Source of the DNA: a virus
IMG/VR virus record: IMGVR_UViG_3300007799_000009
Coordinates: 1-36,407 of that record
Strand: one strand, 5' to 3'
DNA: 36,407 nucleotides
This document shows, piece by piece, positions 14,776 to 21,322 of this stretch. The stretch's first letter is position 1. Every line of letters begins with the position of its first letter. The translations under genes were made by a program, and so were the position numbers. The notes beneath the pieces are model-generated. The model had not been told where the DNA came from and made no database searches. It saw only the letters and a list, made by a program, of their open reading frames with translations.

Positions 14776-14985
14776 TCATTGCTTCCTCGCTTCGGCAAGG
14801 CACCACAAACACGTCGGCGTCTCCCCAAGGTCCACTTGGTCGAGCAGGTTCAACCAGTCCGTGTTGGGCTCGCACATCGGCGTCCACTGGTTCGGGTCAC
14901 TACGACCTCGCACCTCTATCTCGTAGTGGATGACGCCTGCGATGTCACGCCTCAGGTTGAAGCTGATACTCCACGTTACCGTCAT
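14776..14985 (-). CDS. H-C-C-C mini zinc-finger protein
   Basis: 69 residues from an ATG overlapping the previous TGA (ATGA at 14982-14985). Module: GVIHYEI, PMCEPN and PTCLWCLA, with a short polar tail (EARKQ). The first 18 residues (TVTWSISFNLRRDIA) are member-specific. Last gene of a seven-gene coupled array that starts at 16307. Confidence 0.72.
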   Translation of the reverse strand: MTVTWSISFNLRRDIAGVIHYEIEVRGRSDPNQWTPMCEPNTDWLNLLDQVDLGETPTCLWCLAEARKQ

Positions 14986-15305
14986 CTCGCTAGACATTCG
15001 AAACACGTGACCACGCGAACAGGATCATCGGCCTTTCGATTCTGCACCGCATGGAACACTGTCCATGAATGTGTAACGCCCTGCTCGTCCGTCCACGACG
15101 ACGGAACGATGCCCTTCTCACGCCACCAATTCGGATGGTACTCCGTGCGACGGATGCACTCGGCTCCGATCGCCTCCATCTCGGCATGCACGATGGGCGG
15201 ATAGAGCGAGCCCACCATCGTGTTGTACAGCTCAGTTCGTTGTTCGAAGCCTCGAAGGAGGCTCTCGTTGTCCCACTTCATCAAGTCTTCAGACACGAGG
15301 ACCAT
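14982..15305 (-). CDS. module protein with long helical N-terminus, middle Cys missing
   Basis: 107 residues; the ATG at 15305 is 6 nt after AAGGAG (the ATG at 15311 abuts it). Residues 1-60 form a helical extension (SEDLMKWDNESLLRGFEQ...AEMEAIGAECIRR). The module part reads GVTHSW then VVTCFECLA with no Cys between, so zinc could be held by only three of the usual ligands or by the His in VFHAV. It has its own SD and a 52-bp gap upstream, unlike most members. Confidence 0.68.
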   Translation of the reverse strand: MVLVSEDLMKWDNESLLRGFEQRTELYNTMVGSLYPPIVHAEMEAIGAECIRRTEYHPNWWREKGIVPSSWTDEQGVTHSWTVFHAVQNRKADDPVRVVTCFECLAR

Positions 15306-15357
15306 AAACATCTCCTTCCCCGATGGAACGTTGGTCCGCTCCGCGGATCATCGATCA

Positions 15358-15543
15358 TCACACCCACGCGGCCATGCACCGCAGGCACGTCACCGTTCGT
15401 TCCTCTATCGTCTGGAACCGTCGGTGAATGGGTTCATCGCAATCCCCGATGTCGATGTTGCACAAGGTCCACCACGTGTTGCCCCAAAGGTTCACGAGGT
15501 GAACGAGGCCTTCATCGATAAGAAGTACAGGTTGAACTTTCAT
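15358..15543 (-). CDS. H-C-C-C mini zinc-finger protein
   Basis: 61 residues, start by ATGA overlap. Module: EGLVHLVNL, WTLCNID and TVTCLRCMA. One of the shortest versions: 11 residues, then the module, then AWV. An additional Cys (GDCDE) sits between the middle Cys and the final pair. Confidence 0.72.
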   Translation of the reverse strand: MKVQPVLLIDEGLVHLVNLWGNTWWTLCNIDIGDCDEPIHRRFQTIEERTVTCLRCMAAWV

Positions 15544-15722
15544 GACAATGGCACTTTGAAGAACGTGTCGTAGTAGATACGTGCGAGGCACGTCGGTGCA
15601 TCGCGGATGAGCTGCGTGTCTCTATCCGGTGCGTAGGGCCCGTAACACACCGGACGTGGGCCGAATGCTTTCATCTTCATGATGTGCACGAGCCCGTCGG
15701 AGCTTCGCCACTGTTGCTTCAT
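15540..15722 (-). CDS. decaying H-C-C-C mini zinc-finger protein
   Basis: 60 residues, coupled on both sides (ATGA). It starts MKQQWRSSDGLVHIM and has PVCYGPY, but the terminal pair reads PTCLAR: the second Cys is Arg (CGT, one transition from TGT). The sequence runs on to an unrelated tail (IYYDTFFKVPLS). Zinc binding should be impaired, so this looks like an inactive or re-purposed copy retained in the string. Confidence 0.62.
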   Translation of the reverse strand: MKQQWRSSDGLVHIMKMKAFGPRPVCYGPYAPDRDTQLIRDAPTCLARIYYDTFFKVPLS

Positions 15723-15901
15723 GGCCGTCGCATCCGCGTCGCAATGCACCACAGACATGTCGGCATGTCTTTGCTCAAGGCCTCACCTTCCTTGGGGTGG
15801 CGCTTCGAGTAGCAGATGGGCCACACGACGGACGGGTTGCGCCCTATAACCAGCATCGTCTCCACGATGTGGACGATGTCCTCGTGATCGCGCCACGTCA
15901 C
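15719..15901 (-). CDS. H-C-C-C mini zinc-finger protein
   Basis: 60 residues; GTG start at 15901 overlaps the preceding TGA (GTGA). Module: EDIVHIVET, WPICYSK and PTCLWCIA, followed by TRMRRP. The stretch between middle Cys and CxxC is Lys/Glu-rich (KRHPKEGEALSKDM). Confidence 0.72.
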   Translation of the reverse strand: MTWRDHEDIVHIVETMLVIGRNPSVVWPICYSKRHPKEGEALSKDMPTCLWCIATRMRRP

Positions 15902-16113
15902 CACTTGATGATCCCCGGTTCGCCATCCTTACGAATGAGACCTGAATCGAAACGGTCGAACGAGTCCGCAATGCACCACAGACACGTCGGAACCGCGATG
16001 ATCACGCGGTCGGGTGGCGGTCGGTAGTGACCCGTGCACGCCATCACAAATGAACCCCCGAGCAAGATGTGCACGAGACCATCACCGTCGATCCAGAAAA
16101 GTTCTGTGGTCAC
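15898..16113 (-). CDS. H-C-C-C mini zinc-finger protein
   Basis: 71 residues; GTG start (GTGA overlap). Module: GDGLVHILL, MACTGHY and PTCLWCIA. Unlike its neighbours it continues for 18 residues after the module (DSFDRFDSGLIRKDG...), a polar tail that may carry a specific contact surface. Confidence 0.72.
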   Translation of the reverse strand: MTTELFWIDGDGLVHILLGGSFVMACTGHYRPPPDRVIIAVPTCLWCIADSFDRFDSGLIRKDGEPGIIKW

Positions 16114-16307
16114 AGCGCGTCTACCTTGGCGATGCACTGCAGACATGTGAGGACGACGTTAGCCCCGACCAGCTTGAACATGGAGCGGGTCCGAAGCGCG
16201 TAGCCTGACGTCGAGCATATGGTGTACGTATCCCACGTAACGTCGTCAGGGCCGAGGTGGACGAGACTGTTGTCGTCAACCCACTGTGCGTAACCGCTCA
16301 GGGTCAT
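16110..16307 (-). CDS. H-C-C-C mini zinc-finger protein, first of array
   Basis: 65 residues, ATG at 16307 with AAAGG 7 nt upstream, the only strong SD in this array apart from 15305. Module: NSLVHLG, YTICSTS and LTCLQCIA. As first gene of the seven-gene string it probably sets the translation level for those coupled behind it. Confidence 0.75.
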   Translation of the reverse strand: MTLSGYAQWVDDNSLVHLGPDDVTWDTYTICSTSGYALRTRSMFKLVGANVVLTCLQCIAKVDAL

Positions 16308-16496
16308 AGTGTACCTTTCACACTGGTTTGTAGGGTATCCCCTAGATGTTTATGAAATAAGCACACGGTCGTCGGCATCGTGCAAATTTGACACATACGT
16401 AGAAAGCGCGAGACGCCGGCGCTCGGTTGGTTTACCCCATAAACAAGATTGTCAAGACCCTTGCAGTCCTAAAGAGGGATCTGCACAGTCGTCCTA
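16308..16496. promoter_or_regulatory. divergent regulatory region
   Basis: 188 bp between the leftward module array and the rightward receiver gene. It contains an inverted repeat TAGGG-TATC-CCCTA (16331-16344) just upstream of the array, a TTGACA on the plus strand (16388-16393) and another on the minus strand (TTGACAATC, ending near 16448). Convincing -10 elements are not visible for either TTGACA. The palindrome placement suits an operator for the array. Confidence 0.4.
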
Positions 16497-17045
16497 ATGG
16501 CAGACAGCACTCACCTGAACCCGGAACCGCGTGCCATGTCGCTTCTTGCAGGGCTTCAGCTCGCGAACAAGAACATTCCCGCAGCGGAGGAGCAGCTCGT
16601 CGAGCTGATCGCGTGGCTTGCGTTCGATCGACCGACAGCAATTCCGCCTGCGCCTACAGAGGACGATATTATGCGAATTCTCGTCGTGGATGATTATCCC
16701 GACACTGCTGAACTCATCTGTCAGCTCGCCTCACTCCTTGGCCATATCACGCGCCCTGCGTTCACGGGACGCGATGCCATCAAATACGCGCACGAGTTCC
16801 AACCGGACCTCGTCATTCTCGATATAGGCCTACCCGACATTCGCGGTGATGAGGTCGCTCGGTTGTTGTTTGCGATGCCCAAACCTCCGCACATCGTCGC
16901 GATGTCTGGTTGGACGACGGGAGGACACCGTGAACGAGCAATGGAAGCAGGGTGCAAACAGTTCTTCGTGAAGCCGTTCAACCTCGAGATGATGCGCAAG
17001 TTGCTCGAGAAGCCGGAACAGTTTTGGCTCGACCAACCGACGTAG
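16497..17045 (+). CDS. CheY-like receiver protein with extra N-terminal helical domain
   Basis: 182 residues. Residues 59-182 are a complete receiver domain: ILVVDD acidic pocket, LVILDIGLP with the phospho-acceptor Asp, VAMSGW switch Ser and FVKPF Lys. There is no output domain. The N-terminal ~55 residues (MSLLAGLQLANKNIPAAEEQLVELI...) resemble the small rightward protein at 25778-25984. An internal ATG just before the receiver has AGAGG upstream, so a shorter receiver-only product is possible. A phage response regulator might intercept a host phosphorelay (inference). It ends 3 bp from the convergent protease-like gene. Confidence 0.8.
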   Translation: MADSTHLNPEPRAMSLLAGLQLANKNIPAAEEQLVELIAWLAFDRPTAIPPAPTEDDIMRILVVDDYPDTAELICQLASLLGHITRPAFTGRDAIKYAHEFQPDLVILDIGLPDIRGDEVARLLFAMPKPPHIVAMSGWTTGGHRERAMEAGCKQFFVKPFNLEMMRKLLEKPEQFWLDQPT

Positions 17046-17048
17046 ACA

Positions 17049-17471
17049 TCACGCGGAGAAACGTTCGATGGTGCGGCTGTACGCACGCATCAGACGCGGC
17101 GAGACAGTGATGGCCTTGATGCGGCGCAGGGCCATTGCCTTCGACGTCACGATGCTCTTTTGCTGACCTTCAGATTGGTAGCCAGCATCTTCGATGCCCC
17201 ACCACACACTGTTGATGAGGGGCACGAGCGGGATCTTCAGGACGTCGAACTGTAGACGGATGACCCGCAGCTCGTGAAGTTGCGCTCGGCCGCAGGTCAT
17301 GGTTTCGAGGCACATGTTCATGTCCTCGATGTCATCCTTGCGTTTGCATGGCGGCTTTCGAAACAGCACGACGTAGTGCGCCAGCTCGTGGAGGCAGTAG
17401 TCGAGGTCTCCACTGGACCCGCGCTGCGTGTCGATTCTGTTGAAGTTGATGACGAGGTTGGTTTCGTTCAT
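17049..17471 (-). CDS. HExxH-motif putative metallopeptidase-like protein
   Basis: 140 residues from an ATG that overlaps the preceding TGA. CLHELAHYVVL near residue 27 is a zinc-protease HExxH; a later HEL (QLHELRV) could supply the third ligand. The rest is helical with no signal peptide. Size and layout fit small phage HExxH proteins of unknown target. The upstream partner is a mini zinc-finger gene, and this gene ends the operon. Confidence 0.62.
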   Translation of the reverse strand: MNETNLVINFNRIDTQRGSSGDLDYCLHELAHYVVLFRKPPCKRKDDIEDMNMCLETMTCGRAQLHELRVIRLQFDVLKIPLVPLINSVWWGIEDAGYQSEGQQKSIVTSKAMALRRIKAITVSPRLMRAYSRTIERFSA

Positions 17472-17680
17472 GGTGGATTCACAACCGAGAGACACCACAA
17501 ACACGTCACAGGCGTGTCGGGCGGTAAGTCGAGGGGCTTCGTAGCGATCTCAGGACCAAAGTCCAAACACAGGCGATACCACACAGCGTCATCTATGATT
17601 TCATACTTCCACAGTACATGGACGATACCGTTTACATCGATGACGCGCGCGTGCACGAGGGTGTAGTTTGGTTCACCCAT
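17468..17680 (-). CDS. H-C-C-C mini zinc-finger protein
   Basis: 70 residues; the ATG at 17680 overlaps the preceding gene by 8 bp. Module: NGIVHVLW, YRLCLDF and PVTCLWCLS. The N-terminal 20 residues contain a second VH (TLVHARV), as if an older His segment had been duplicated. Confidence 0.72.
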   Translation of the reverse strand: MGEPNYTLVHARVIDVNGIVHVLWKYEIIDDAVWYRLCLDFGPEIATKPLDLPPDTPVTCLWCLSVVNPP

Positions 17681-17855
17681 CGCGAGCCACGCATTGCAGG
17701 CACGTTGCAAGCATGTAGGGCGGTTTCGGTCTGACCCACTTCTCGCCATGGCAATCGCCGCCACACAGGAAGTAGAACAACATACCGTTGTAGCCACGGT
17801 CCACGTGCTCTCGCACGACGTGCACAAGGTTATTTTTGCGGTCGAAGAGTGTCAT
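17673..17855 (-). CDS. H-C-C-C mini zinc-finger protein
   Basis: 60 residues, ATGA start. Module: NNLVHVV, YFLCGGDCHG and ATCLQCVA. There are two closely spaced Cys in the middle segment, so ligand choice is ambiguous. Almost no sequence outside the module. Confidence 0.72.
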   Translation of the reverse strand: MTLFDRKNNLVHVVREHVDRGYNGMLFYFLCGGDCHGEKWVRPKPPYMLATCLQCVARDG

Positions 17856-18052
17856 GGGTTTCTTTTCGCGATGCACTCGAAGCACGTGGGAACTGCATCA
17901 GCGCACCAGCGCCACGCGAGAATCGTGTCTTCGCCGGCGCATTCGACGTAGACCGTGCTGCCTAGATGTTCGTGCTCGGTCTGAGAGGCGATATGGACCA
18001 GTCCGTCCTTGCGCTCGAGACTGCGGATGCTTCGGTAGTGGACGTCGGTCAC
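17852..18052 (-). CDS. H-C-C-C mini zinc-finger protein
   Basis: 66 residues, GTG start (GTGA overlap). Module: DGLVHIASQ, YVECAGED and PTCFECIA, with an extra Cys (WRWCADA) five residues before the final pair. It begins TDVHYRSIRSLERK. Confidence 0.72.
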   Translation of the reverse strand: MTDVHYRSIRSLERKDGLVHIASQTEHEHLGSTVYVECAGEDTILAWRWCADAVPTCFECIAKRNP

Positions 18053-18240
18053 AGGTCGAACATCCGCCCCGGGCGGTTCCCTAGACACGTCAGGCACGTT
18101 GGAAACCCTTTCTCATTCACGGTCTGAAGAAAGACCTTGGGCGCGTTGCACAAAACGTCGTAGTTCCATGGCTGCATGGGATCGACGATTGCGATGTGAA
18201 CGACGTGGTTGCGGTCCCTAACCAGGACCGACGCCGACAA
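18049..18240 (-). CDS. H-C-C-C mini zinc-finger protein with TTG start
   Basis: 63 residues if started at TTG 18240, which has GAGGAG 4 nt upstream. The ATGs further upstream (18309 and beyond) would run through the neighbouring gene in a poorly coding frame. Module: HVVHIAIV, DVLCNAP and PTCLTCLG, then a basic tail (NRPGRMFDL). It overlaps the upstream gene by 23 bp. Confidence 0.65.
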   Translation of the reverse strand: MSASVLVRDRNHVVHIAIVDPMQPWNYDVLCNAPKVFLQTVNEKGFPTCLTCLGNRPGRMFDL

Positions 18241-18547
18241 GCTGCTCCTCGAGAAACGTGCGTGTGATGACGGCACTGCGTTTGGCCCACGCGTCGTCGG
18301 CGTCTTCATCGGGGATGGTGTTGCCAGGTCCAAACAACCGCCGCATCAGTTCGACGACGGGTCCCAGCCCTGTGTGGGACGTCCGCTTTTCAGGTACGTC
18401 GAACAGCGCGATCTCGGCGAGCAGTGCGAGCTGTAGGCCCAGCGATTCCTTGCTGCGGGCGTACATCGCGGGCCGCGTGCCCATTGCATCGATGCGTTCG
18501 TAGATGAATTCGCGTAGCGTCATTTCGTCACGTTTTGGTTCCGTCAT
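18218..18547 (-). CDS. helical hypothetical protein
   Basis: 109 residues, AAGGA 6 nt before the ATG. It is helical and has ERIDAMGTRPAMYARSKESLGLQLALLAEI; a 'RPxMYxxxxxSLxxxxxLL' pattern is familiar from small conserved bacterial and phage proteins without a firm function. First gene of the leftward operon that runs down to the HExxH gene at 17049. Its start lies only 16 bp from the divergent gene at 18564. Confidence 0.65.
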   Translation of the reverse strand: MTEPKRDEMTLREFIYERIDAMGTRPAMYARSKESLGLQLALLAEIALFDVPEKRTSHTGLGPVVELMRRLFGPGNTIPDEDADDAWAKRSAVITRTFLEEQLVGVGPG

Positions 18548-18563
18548 TGCATTCCTTACAGGT

Positions 18564-18875
18564 ATGTCGAAACGAACTACGCCCACATCTGAAGCCGTCT
18601 CCACACAAGGTCCCGAGACCACTCCGGATGTTGCAGAAAACCCGTTCCGTGCCGAGGCCGAGGCGAACATGGCCAAGATGGACCGGCTGCGTCTCGAGCA
18701 CATCGCGCAGGAGCGCGGTGTCACAGTCGCACAGCTGCTCGAGGCGGACGGGGCGCAGGCGCCCACCAAGCCCGCAGGTGACTCCCCTCGCAAGAAGGCT
18801 GTTACGGGCGTGCTGGAGGCTGTCGAGCATGTGAAGGAGTCGATTCGCGAATCCGAAAAACACGCACGGCACTAG
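18564..18875 (+). CDS. small helical hypothetical protein, rightward
   Basis: 103 residues: a Ser/Thr-rich N-terminus (SKRTTPTSEAVST), then charged helix (AEAEANMAKMDRLRLEHIAQERGVTVAQLLEA) and a Lys-rich tail. Only 16 bp separate it from the divergent gene, so no full promoter fits unless it lies inside that gene. The TAG overlaps the convergent gene's stop at CTAG. Confidence 0.6.
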   Translation: MSKRTTPTSEAVSTQGPETTPDVAENPFRAEAEANMAKMDRLRLEHIAQERGVTVAQLLEADGAQAPTKPAGDSPRKKAVTGVLEAVEHVKESIRESEKHARH

Positions 18876-19147
18876 TCGTCATCGTCTTGATAGCTAGTGC
18901 CGTCTTCGTCAACGTCATCGAAGAGATCCCGTGACGGCGAATCGACGAACGTGAACCCGACGCACGTGAAGCAGGTGAGCACGGGCTCGTCTGTCACCTC
19001 AGCGTCTCGCACCACGCCGTCGTCGTGTTGGGGCGCGTACATACGGTCACTGCCGACACGCAACGCTGCGTGGATGAGTCCCTTGGAGCACTTCAGGTGC
19101 AGTACCGGGAACTTTGCGCCGTCGAGCGTGACGATGTCGCCGATCAG
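18872..19147 (-). CDS. module-like protein, probable CTG start
   Basis: 91 residues if started at CTG 19147, which overlaps the TGA of the upstream gene (CTGA), copying the ATGA/GTGA pattern. No ATG, GTG or TTG lies between that stop and the coding region; the first alternative is an internal TTG at 19063. It reads VLHLKCSKGLIHAAL, then VLTCFTCVG with no middle Cys, and an acidic tail ending QDDDD. The Cys before GLIH may replace the missing ligand. Confidence 0.55.
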   Translation of the reverse strand: MIGDIVTLDGAKFPVLHLKCSKGLIHAALRVGSDRMYAPQHDDGVVRDAEVTDEPVLTCFTCVGFTFVDSPSRDLFDDVDEDGTSYQDDDD

Positions 19148-20019
19148 AATTCACCCAGTAGGCGACGAAACGCGTTGGTCAGCTGGTTTGCGTACCATTT
19201 GTAGTACGCCTGCTTGGTCCATCCATCCTCGGGATCGTAGTTGTCCGCGAGCATGAAGCCCTGGTGGTCGACGTTGAAATGAACACCACGCTCGTTGACG
19301 TTCACTGACCAACGTTTGCCCTGTGGACATTCGCTACCTGCGAGTAGTGTTCTCTCGCGCGGCTTCGCTTTCAGGTGCGGCCTATATGCAAGCCAACCAT
19401 CGACCGTCCAGTTGACGACCCACTTCTGCTTGGCGTCTGCCGCCCAGTCCGGCCCGATCAACTCACGCAGATGCTCTTCATCGGTGAGTCCAGGGTAGCG
19501 TGGCAAGTAGCCGAGCTTGGAAATCAGCTCTTGGGTGAATTCCATCCAAGGCAGCCCGCCCTCGCGCGGTGCACTGTCATCGACGATGCACGCGTTGCAG
19601 CGAGATGTGCCTGTTGACTCGTGCACGTGTTCCCACGGCAGCCCAGTCACGGCGTTGTAGAGCCACGGAGGCGATTTCTGCGTCGTTCCATGGTTGTCCG
19701 GATTCCGTGGGTATGTGGCCGCATGGGGACGACTGATTTCAGCAACGTCCACGCACCACAATCCACATAGATCGCATTGCTCGTGGTCGGGCGTGCGGGG
19801 CTCGGTCGGCGCCTTTCGCTTTGCCTTGTTCGCCGCGTTCGCGCTCTTGTAGCTCTCGCGCTTCGGCTTCTTCGCTGGCACACAGATACATGGCGGCGTT
19901 CCGTCATGGATGGCACGACGTGCCTTGCACTTTACTTCAACGCGATCGTAGTGCCCCTCTCCCTGTGGGATCGATACGTATTGACGCTTGCGCGTCGTCT
20001 TCTTTTTCTTAGGTGTCAT
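19144..20019 (-). CDS. hypothetical protein with Cys clusters
   Basis: 291 residues. GGAGG 8 nt upstream supports the ATG at 20019. The Lys/Arg-rich N-terminus (TPKKKKTTRKRQYV) is followed by CDLCGLWCVDV (~85-95) and SRCNACIVD (~140), giving two possible zinc sites. The C-terminal half (WVVNWTVDGWLAYRPHL, KRWSVNVNERGVHFNVD) looks like a compact alpha/beta domain. No known family recognised. It overlaps the preceding gene by 11 bp. Confidence 0.68.
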   Translation of the reverse strand: MTPKKKKTTRKRQYVSIPQGEGHYDRVEVKCKARRAIHDGTPPCICVPAKKPKRESYKSANAANKAKRKAPTEPRTPDHEQCDLCGLWCVDVAEISRPHAATYPRNPDNHGTTQKSPPWLYNAVTGLPWEHVHESTGTSRCNACIVDDSAPREGGLPWMEFTQELISKLGYLPRYPGLTDEEHLRELIGPDWAADAKQKWVVNWTVDGWLAYRPHLKAKPRERTLLAGSECPQGKRWSVNVNERGVHFNVDHQGFMLADNYDPEDGWTKQAYYKWYANQLTNAFRRLLGEF

Positions 20020-20254
20020 CTTCGTCCTCCGAAGTCCAGACAACCACCACTGTTGTTACGGTTAGCTTGACGCCGTACCGCGTACCGCACTTCTCACATG
20101 TTACTGGACCGTGTCGGTTGACGTCCGTCAGGACGTCCGACGGCGCCTCCTCGAGTGTGTACTCCATGAGCAAGCAGTCGCCGCTCTTGGACTGAAAGCC
20201 CGCGACGGTTTGACACGTCGGACACGGCACGTTGACGGTATCGAACATGCCCAT
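20009..20254 (-). CDS. MGMFDT-type zinc ribbon protein
   Basis: 81 residues: MGMFDTVNVPCPTCQTVAGF...QSKSGDC...VLTDVNRHGPVTCEKCGTRYGV. The two CxxC pairs 50 residues apart and the flanking words match a very widespread small phage zinc-ribbon protein (from memory). Its role is not established to my knowledge. It starts 2 bp after the previous stop and has an acidic C-terminus. Confidence 0.8.
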   Translation of the reverse strand: MGMFDTVNVPCPTCQTVAGFQSKSGDCLLMEYTLEEAPSDVLTDVNRHGPVTCEKCGTRYGVKLTVTTVVVVWTSEDEDDT

Positions 20255-20256
20255 GA

Positions 20257-20475
20257 CTACTTCTTCTTCCTCTTGGGCTTGGCCTTCGTCTTCACGGGAC
20301 CAACGACGTCCCACTCCATCTCGCATTCACCTTCCGAAGATAGACGGCGGTACACGTTGCTCTCGTCGACGAAGTTCTCGATGTCCATCCCGTTCTCGAG
20401 GTTGGCGAACTCAGCGTCCGTTAACGCCTTCGTCAAACGCATTTCTAATCGCACAGTGACTTCGATGGTTTTCAT
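20257..20475 (-). CDS. small hypothetical protein with Lys-rich tail
   Basis: 72 residues, MKTIEVTVRLEMRLTKALTDAEF..., with alternating beta strands, an acidic middle and a tail KPKRKKK. AAGAAGG lies 6 nt upstream and the ATG overlaps the TGA of the upstream mini-gene. Resembles small phage proteins with an N-terminal antiparallel beta pair; function unknown. Confidence 0.7.
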   Translation of the reverse strand: MKTIEVTVRLEMRLTKALTDAEFANLENGMDIENFVDESNVYRRLSSEGECEMEWDVVGPVKTKAKPKRKKK

Positions 20476-20612
20476 GTTGCCTTCTTCAGCATCTTCCTAA
20501 ACGTCGCCATGTTCTCAGGACATTGCATCGCTACGATATCGATCCAGCCACCGTCCATACCGAGCCATGTGGCAACGGCGTTGGCTGCCCAGTACATCAT
20601 CTCACCGTCCAT
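20472..20612 (-). CDS. small hypothetical protein (46 residues)
   Basis: Reads MDGEMMYWAANAVATWLG..., with a Trp-rich N-terminal helix and a basic end (FRKMLKKAT). The TGA overlaps the next ATG (ATGA). A GTG ten codons upstream (20642) could extend it to 56 residues, but that start lies within a perfect hairpin. Coding status rests on coupling and composition. Confidence 0.6.
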   Translation of the reverse strand: MDGEMMYWAANAVATWLGMDGGWIDIVAMQCPENMATFRKMLKKAT

Positions 20613-20627
20613 CTGTGTATCTTTTCC

Positions 20628-20645
20628 GTAGTGCGACCGCACTAC
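20628..20645. other. perfect hairpin
   Basis: GTAGTGC-GACC-GCACTAC: 7-bp stem, 4-nt loop, between two leftward mini-genes. It has no U-tract. It may be an operator or a translation-control hairpin, as it lies 16 nt from the next ATG. Confidence 0.5.
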
Positions 20646-20657
20646 CGTCAAGATGAT

Positions 20658-20762
20658 TCAAGCAGTGCCGTCCGCTTGCATCATGCCTTGAGTTCCGAGC
20701 GTCGCCTTCTTCGCAGCGCGCTTGTCTTTCTTGGTTAGCGTGAGCGTTGCGTCTCTGTTCAT
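20658..20762 (-). CDS. 34-residue basic peptide
   Basis: MNRDATLTLTKKDKRAAKKATLG...; the ATG at 20762 is preceded by GGAGG and overlaps the TAA of the gene before (TAATG). Lys-rich centre, short polar end. Unrecognised. Confidence 0.6.
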   Translation of the reverse strand: MNRDATLTLTKKDKRAAKKATLGTQGMMQADGTA

Positions 20763-20866
20763 TATGGCTTCCTCCAGTAGCGGGTGACCTTGACGACTCC
20801 GTGGAGCCGCGTGTGAGCCTTGACGCGGGTCAGAAACCCGAGCCACTGCATGACGATGTTTATCAT
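20762..20866 (-). CDS. 34-residue basic peptide
   Basis: MINIVMQWLGFLTRVKAHTR..., ending RYWRKP, with AAAGG 5 nt upstream. A short amphipathic N-terminus then a basic tail. It follows a mini zinc-finger gene by 9 bp and overlaps the next start. Unrecognised. Confidence 0.55.
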   Translation of the reverse strand: MINIVMQWLGFLTRVKAHTRLHGVVKVTRYWRKP

Positions 20867-20875
20867 GTAAACCTT

Positions 20876-21091
20876 TCAAGCGAGCGCACACACGAAGCAC
20901 GTCGGAACACGGGGTTCTTTCGTCTTCGCAAAACTACGCGGAGAAATCGTTACGACGTAGACGGGTTCACACGGCAGGTACACAACCGTGGCCTTGCCAA
21001 ACGATTCCCAGTCCGTGACAACGTGCACGAGCCCATCGCGCTCGAAGTAGCGACGCTTCTTGTTAGGGTCGAGAACGCGCGGGTTTTTCAC
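20876..21091 (-). CDS. H-C-C-C mini zinc-finger protein
   Basis: 71 residues; GTG start overlapping the preceding TGA. Module: RDGLVHVVT, YLPCEPVY and PTCFVCALA. The N-terminal 18 residues are strongly basic (KNPRVLDPNKKRRYFER), which would suit nucleic-acid contact. Confidence 0.72.
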   Translation of the reverse strand: MKNPRVLDPNKKRRYFERDGLVHVVTDWESFGKATVVYLPCEPVYVVTISPRSFAKTKEPRVPTCFVCALA

Positions 21092-21277
21092 GGCCGCCCT
21101 TTTCGCCGATGTTCCGCGATGCACCAGAAGCAGGTGGCCTCGGGCGCGTCATCGTCCGCGTGGCATTGGTTCAGGTAGAGCGCGTACTCCGAGAGACACC
21201 ACGCGACTTTTGAGCCGTTTGCTATCAGGTACCGCGTGATGTGCGATGCCGGTTGAATCGATCCATCGAATGACCAT
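21088..21277 (-). pseudogene. frameshifted H-C-C-C mini zinc-finger gene
   Basis: From ATG 21277 (GGAGG upstream) one frame reads VIRWIDSTGIAHHAV, a typical first half, but then loses the pattern. After a run of four A on the minus strand (21208-21211) the next frame reads AWCLSEY...EATCFWCIA, the missing second half. Removing one A restores a normal member. Either a single-base insertion or a +1 programmed shift. The alternative continuous frame from 21384 would have to be translated through an intrinsic-type terminator, which I consider unlikely. Confidence 0.6.
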
Positions 21278-21290
21278 CGGCCTCCGTGTC

Positions 21291-21322
21291 GAAAAAAGAA
21301 GGCGCCGCATTCCTGCGACGCC
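21291..21322 (-). terminator. intrinsic-type terminator (leftward)
   Basis: On the minus strand GGCGTCGC-AGGAAT-GCGGCGCC (8-bp stem with one G-T pair) is followed at once by TTCTTTTTTC. Strong GC stem plus U-tract. It closes the long gene-free region upstream. A TATACT hexamer lies 4 bp before the stem, but a start there would be inside the hairpin. Confidence 0.75.
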
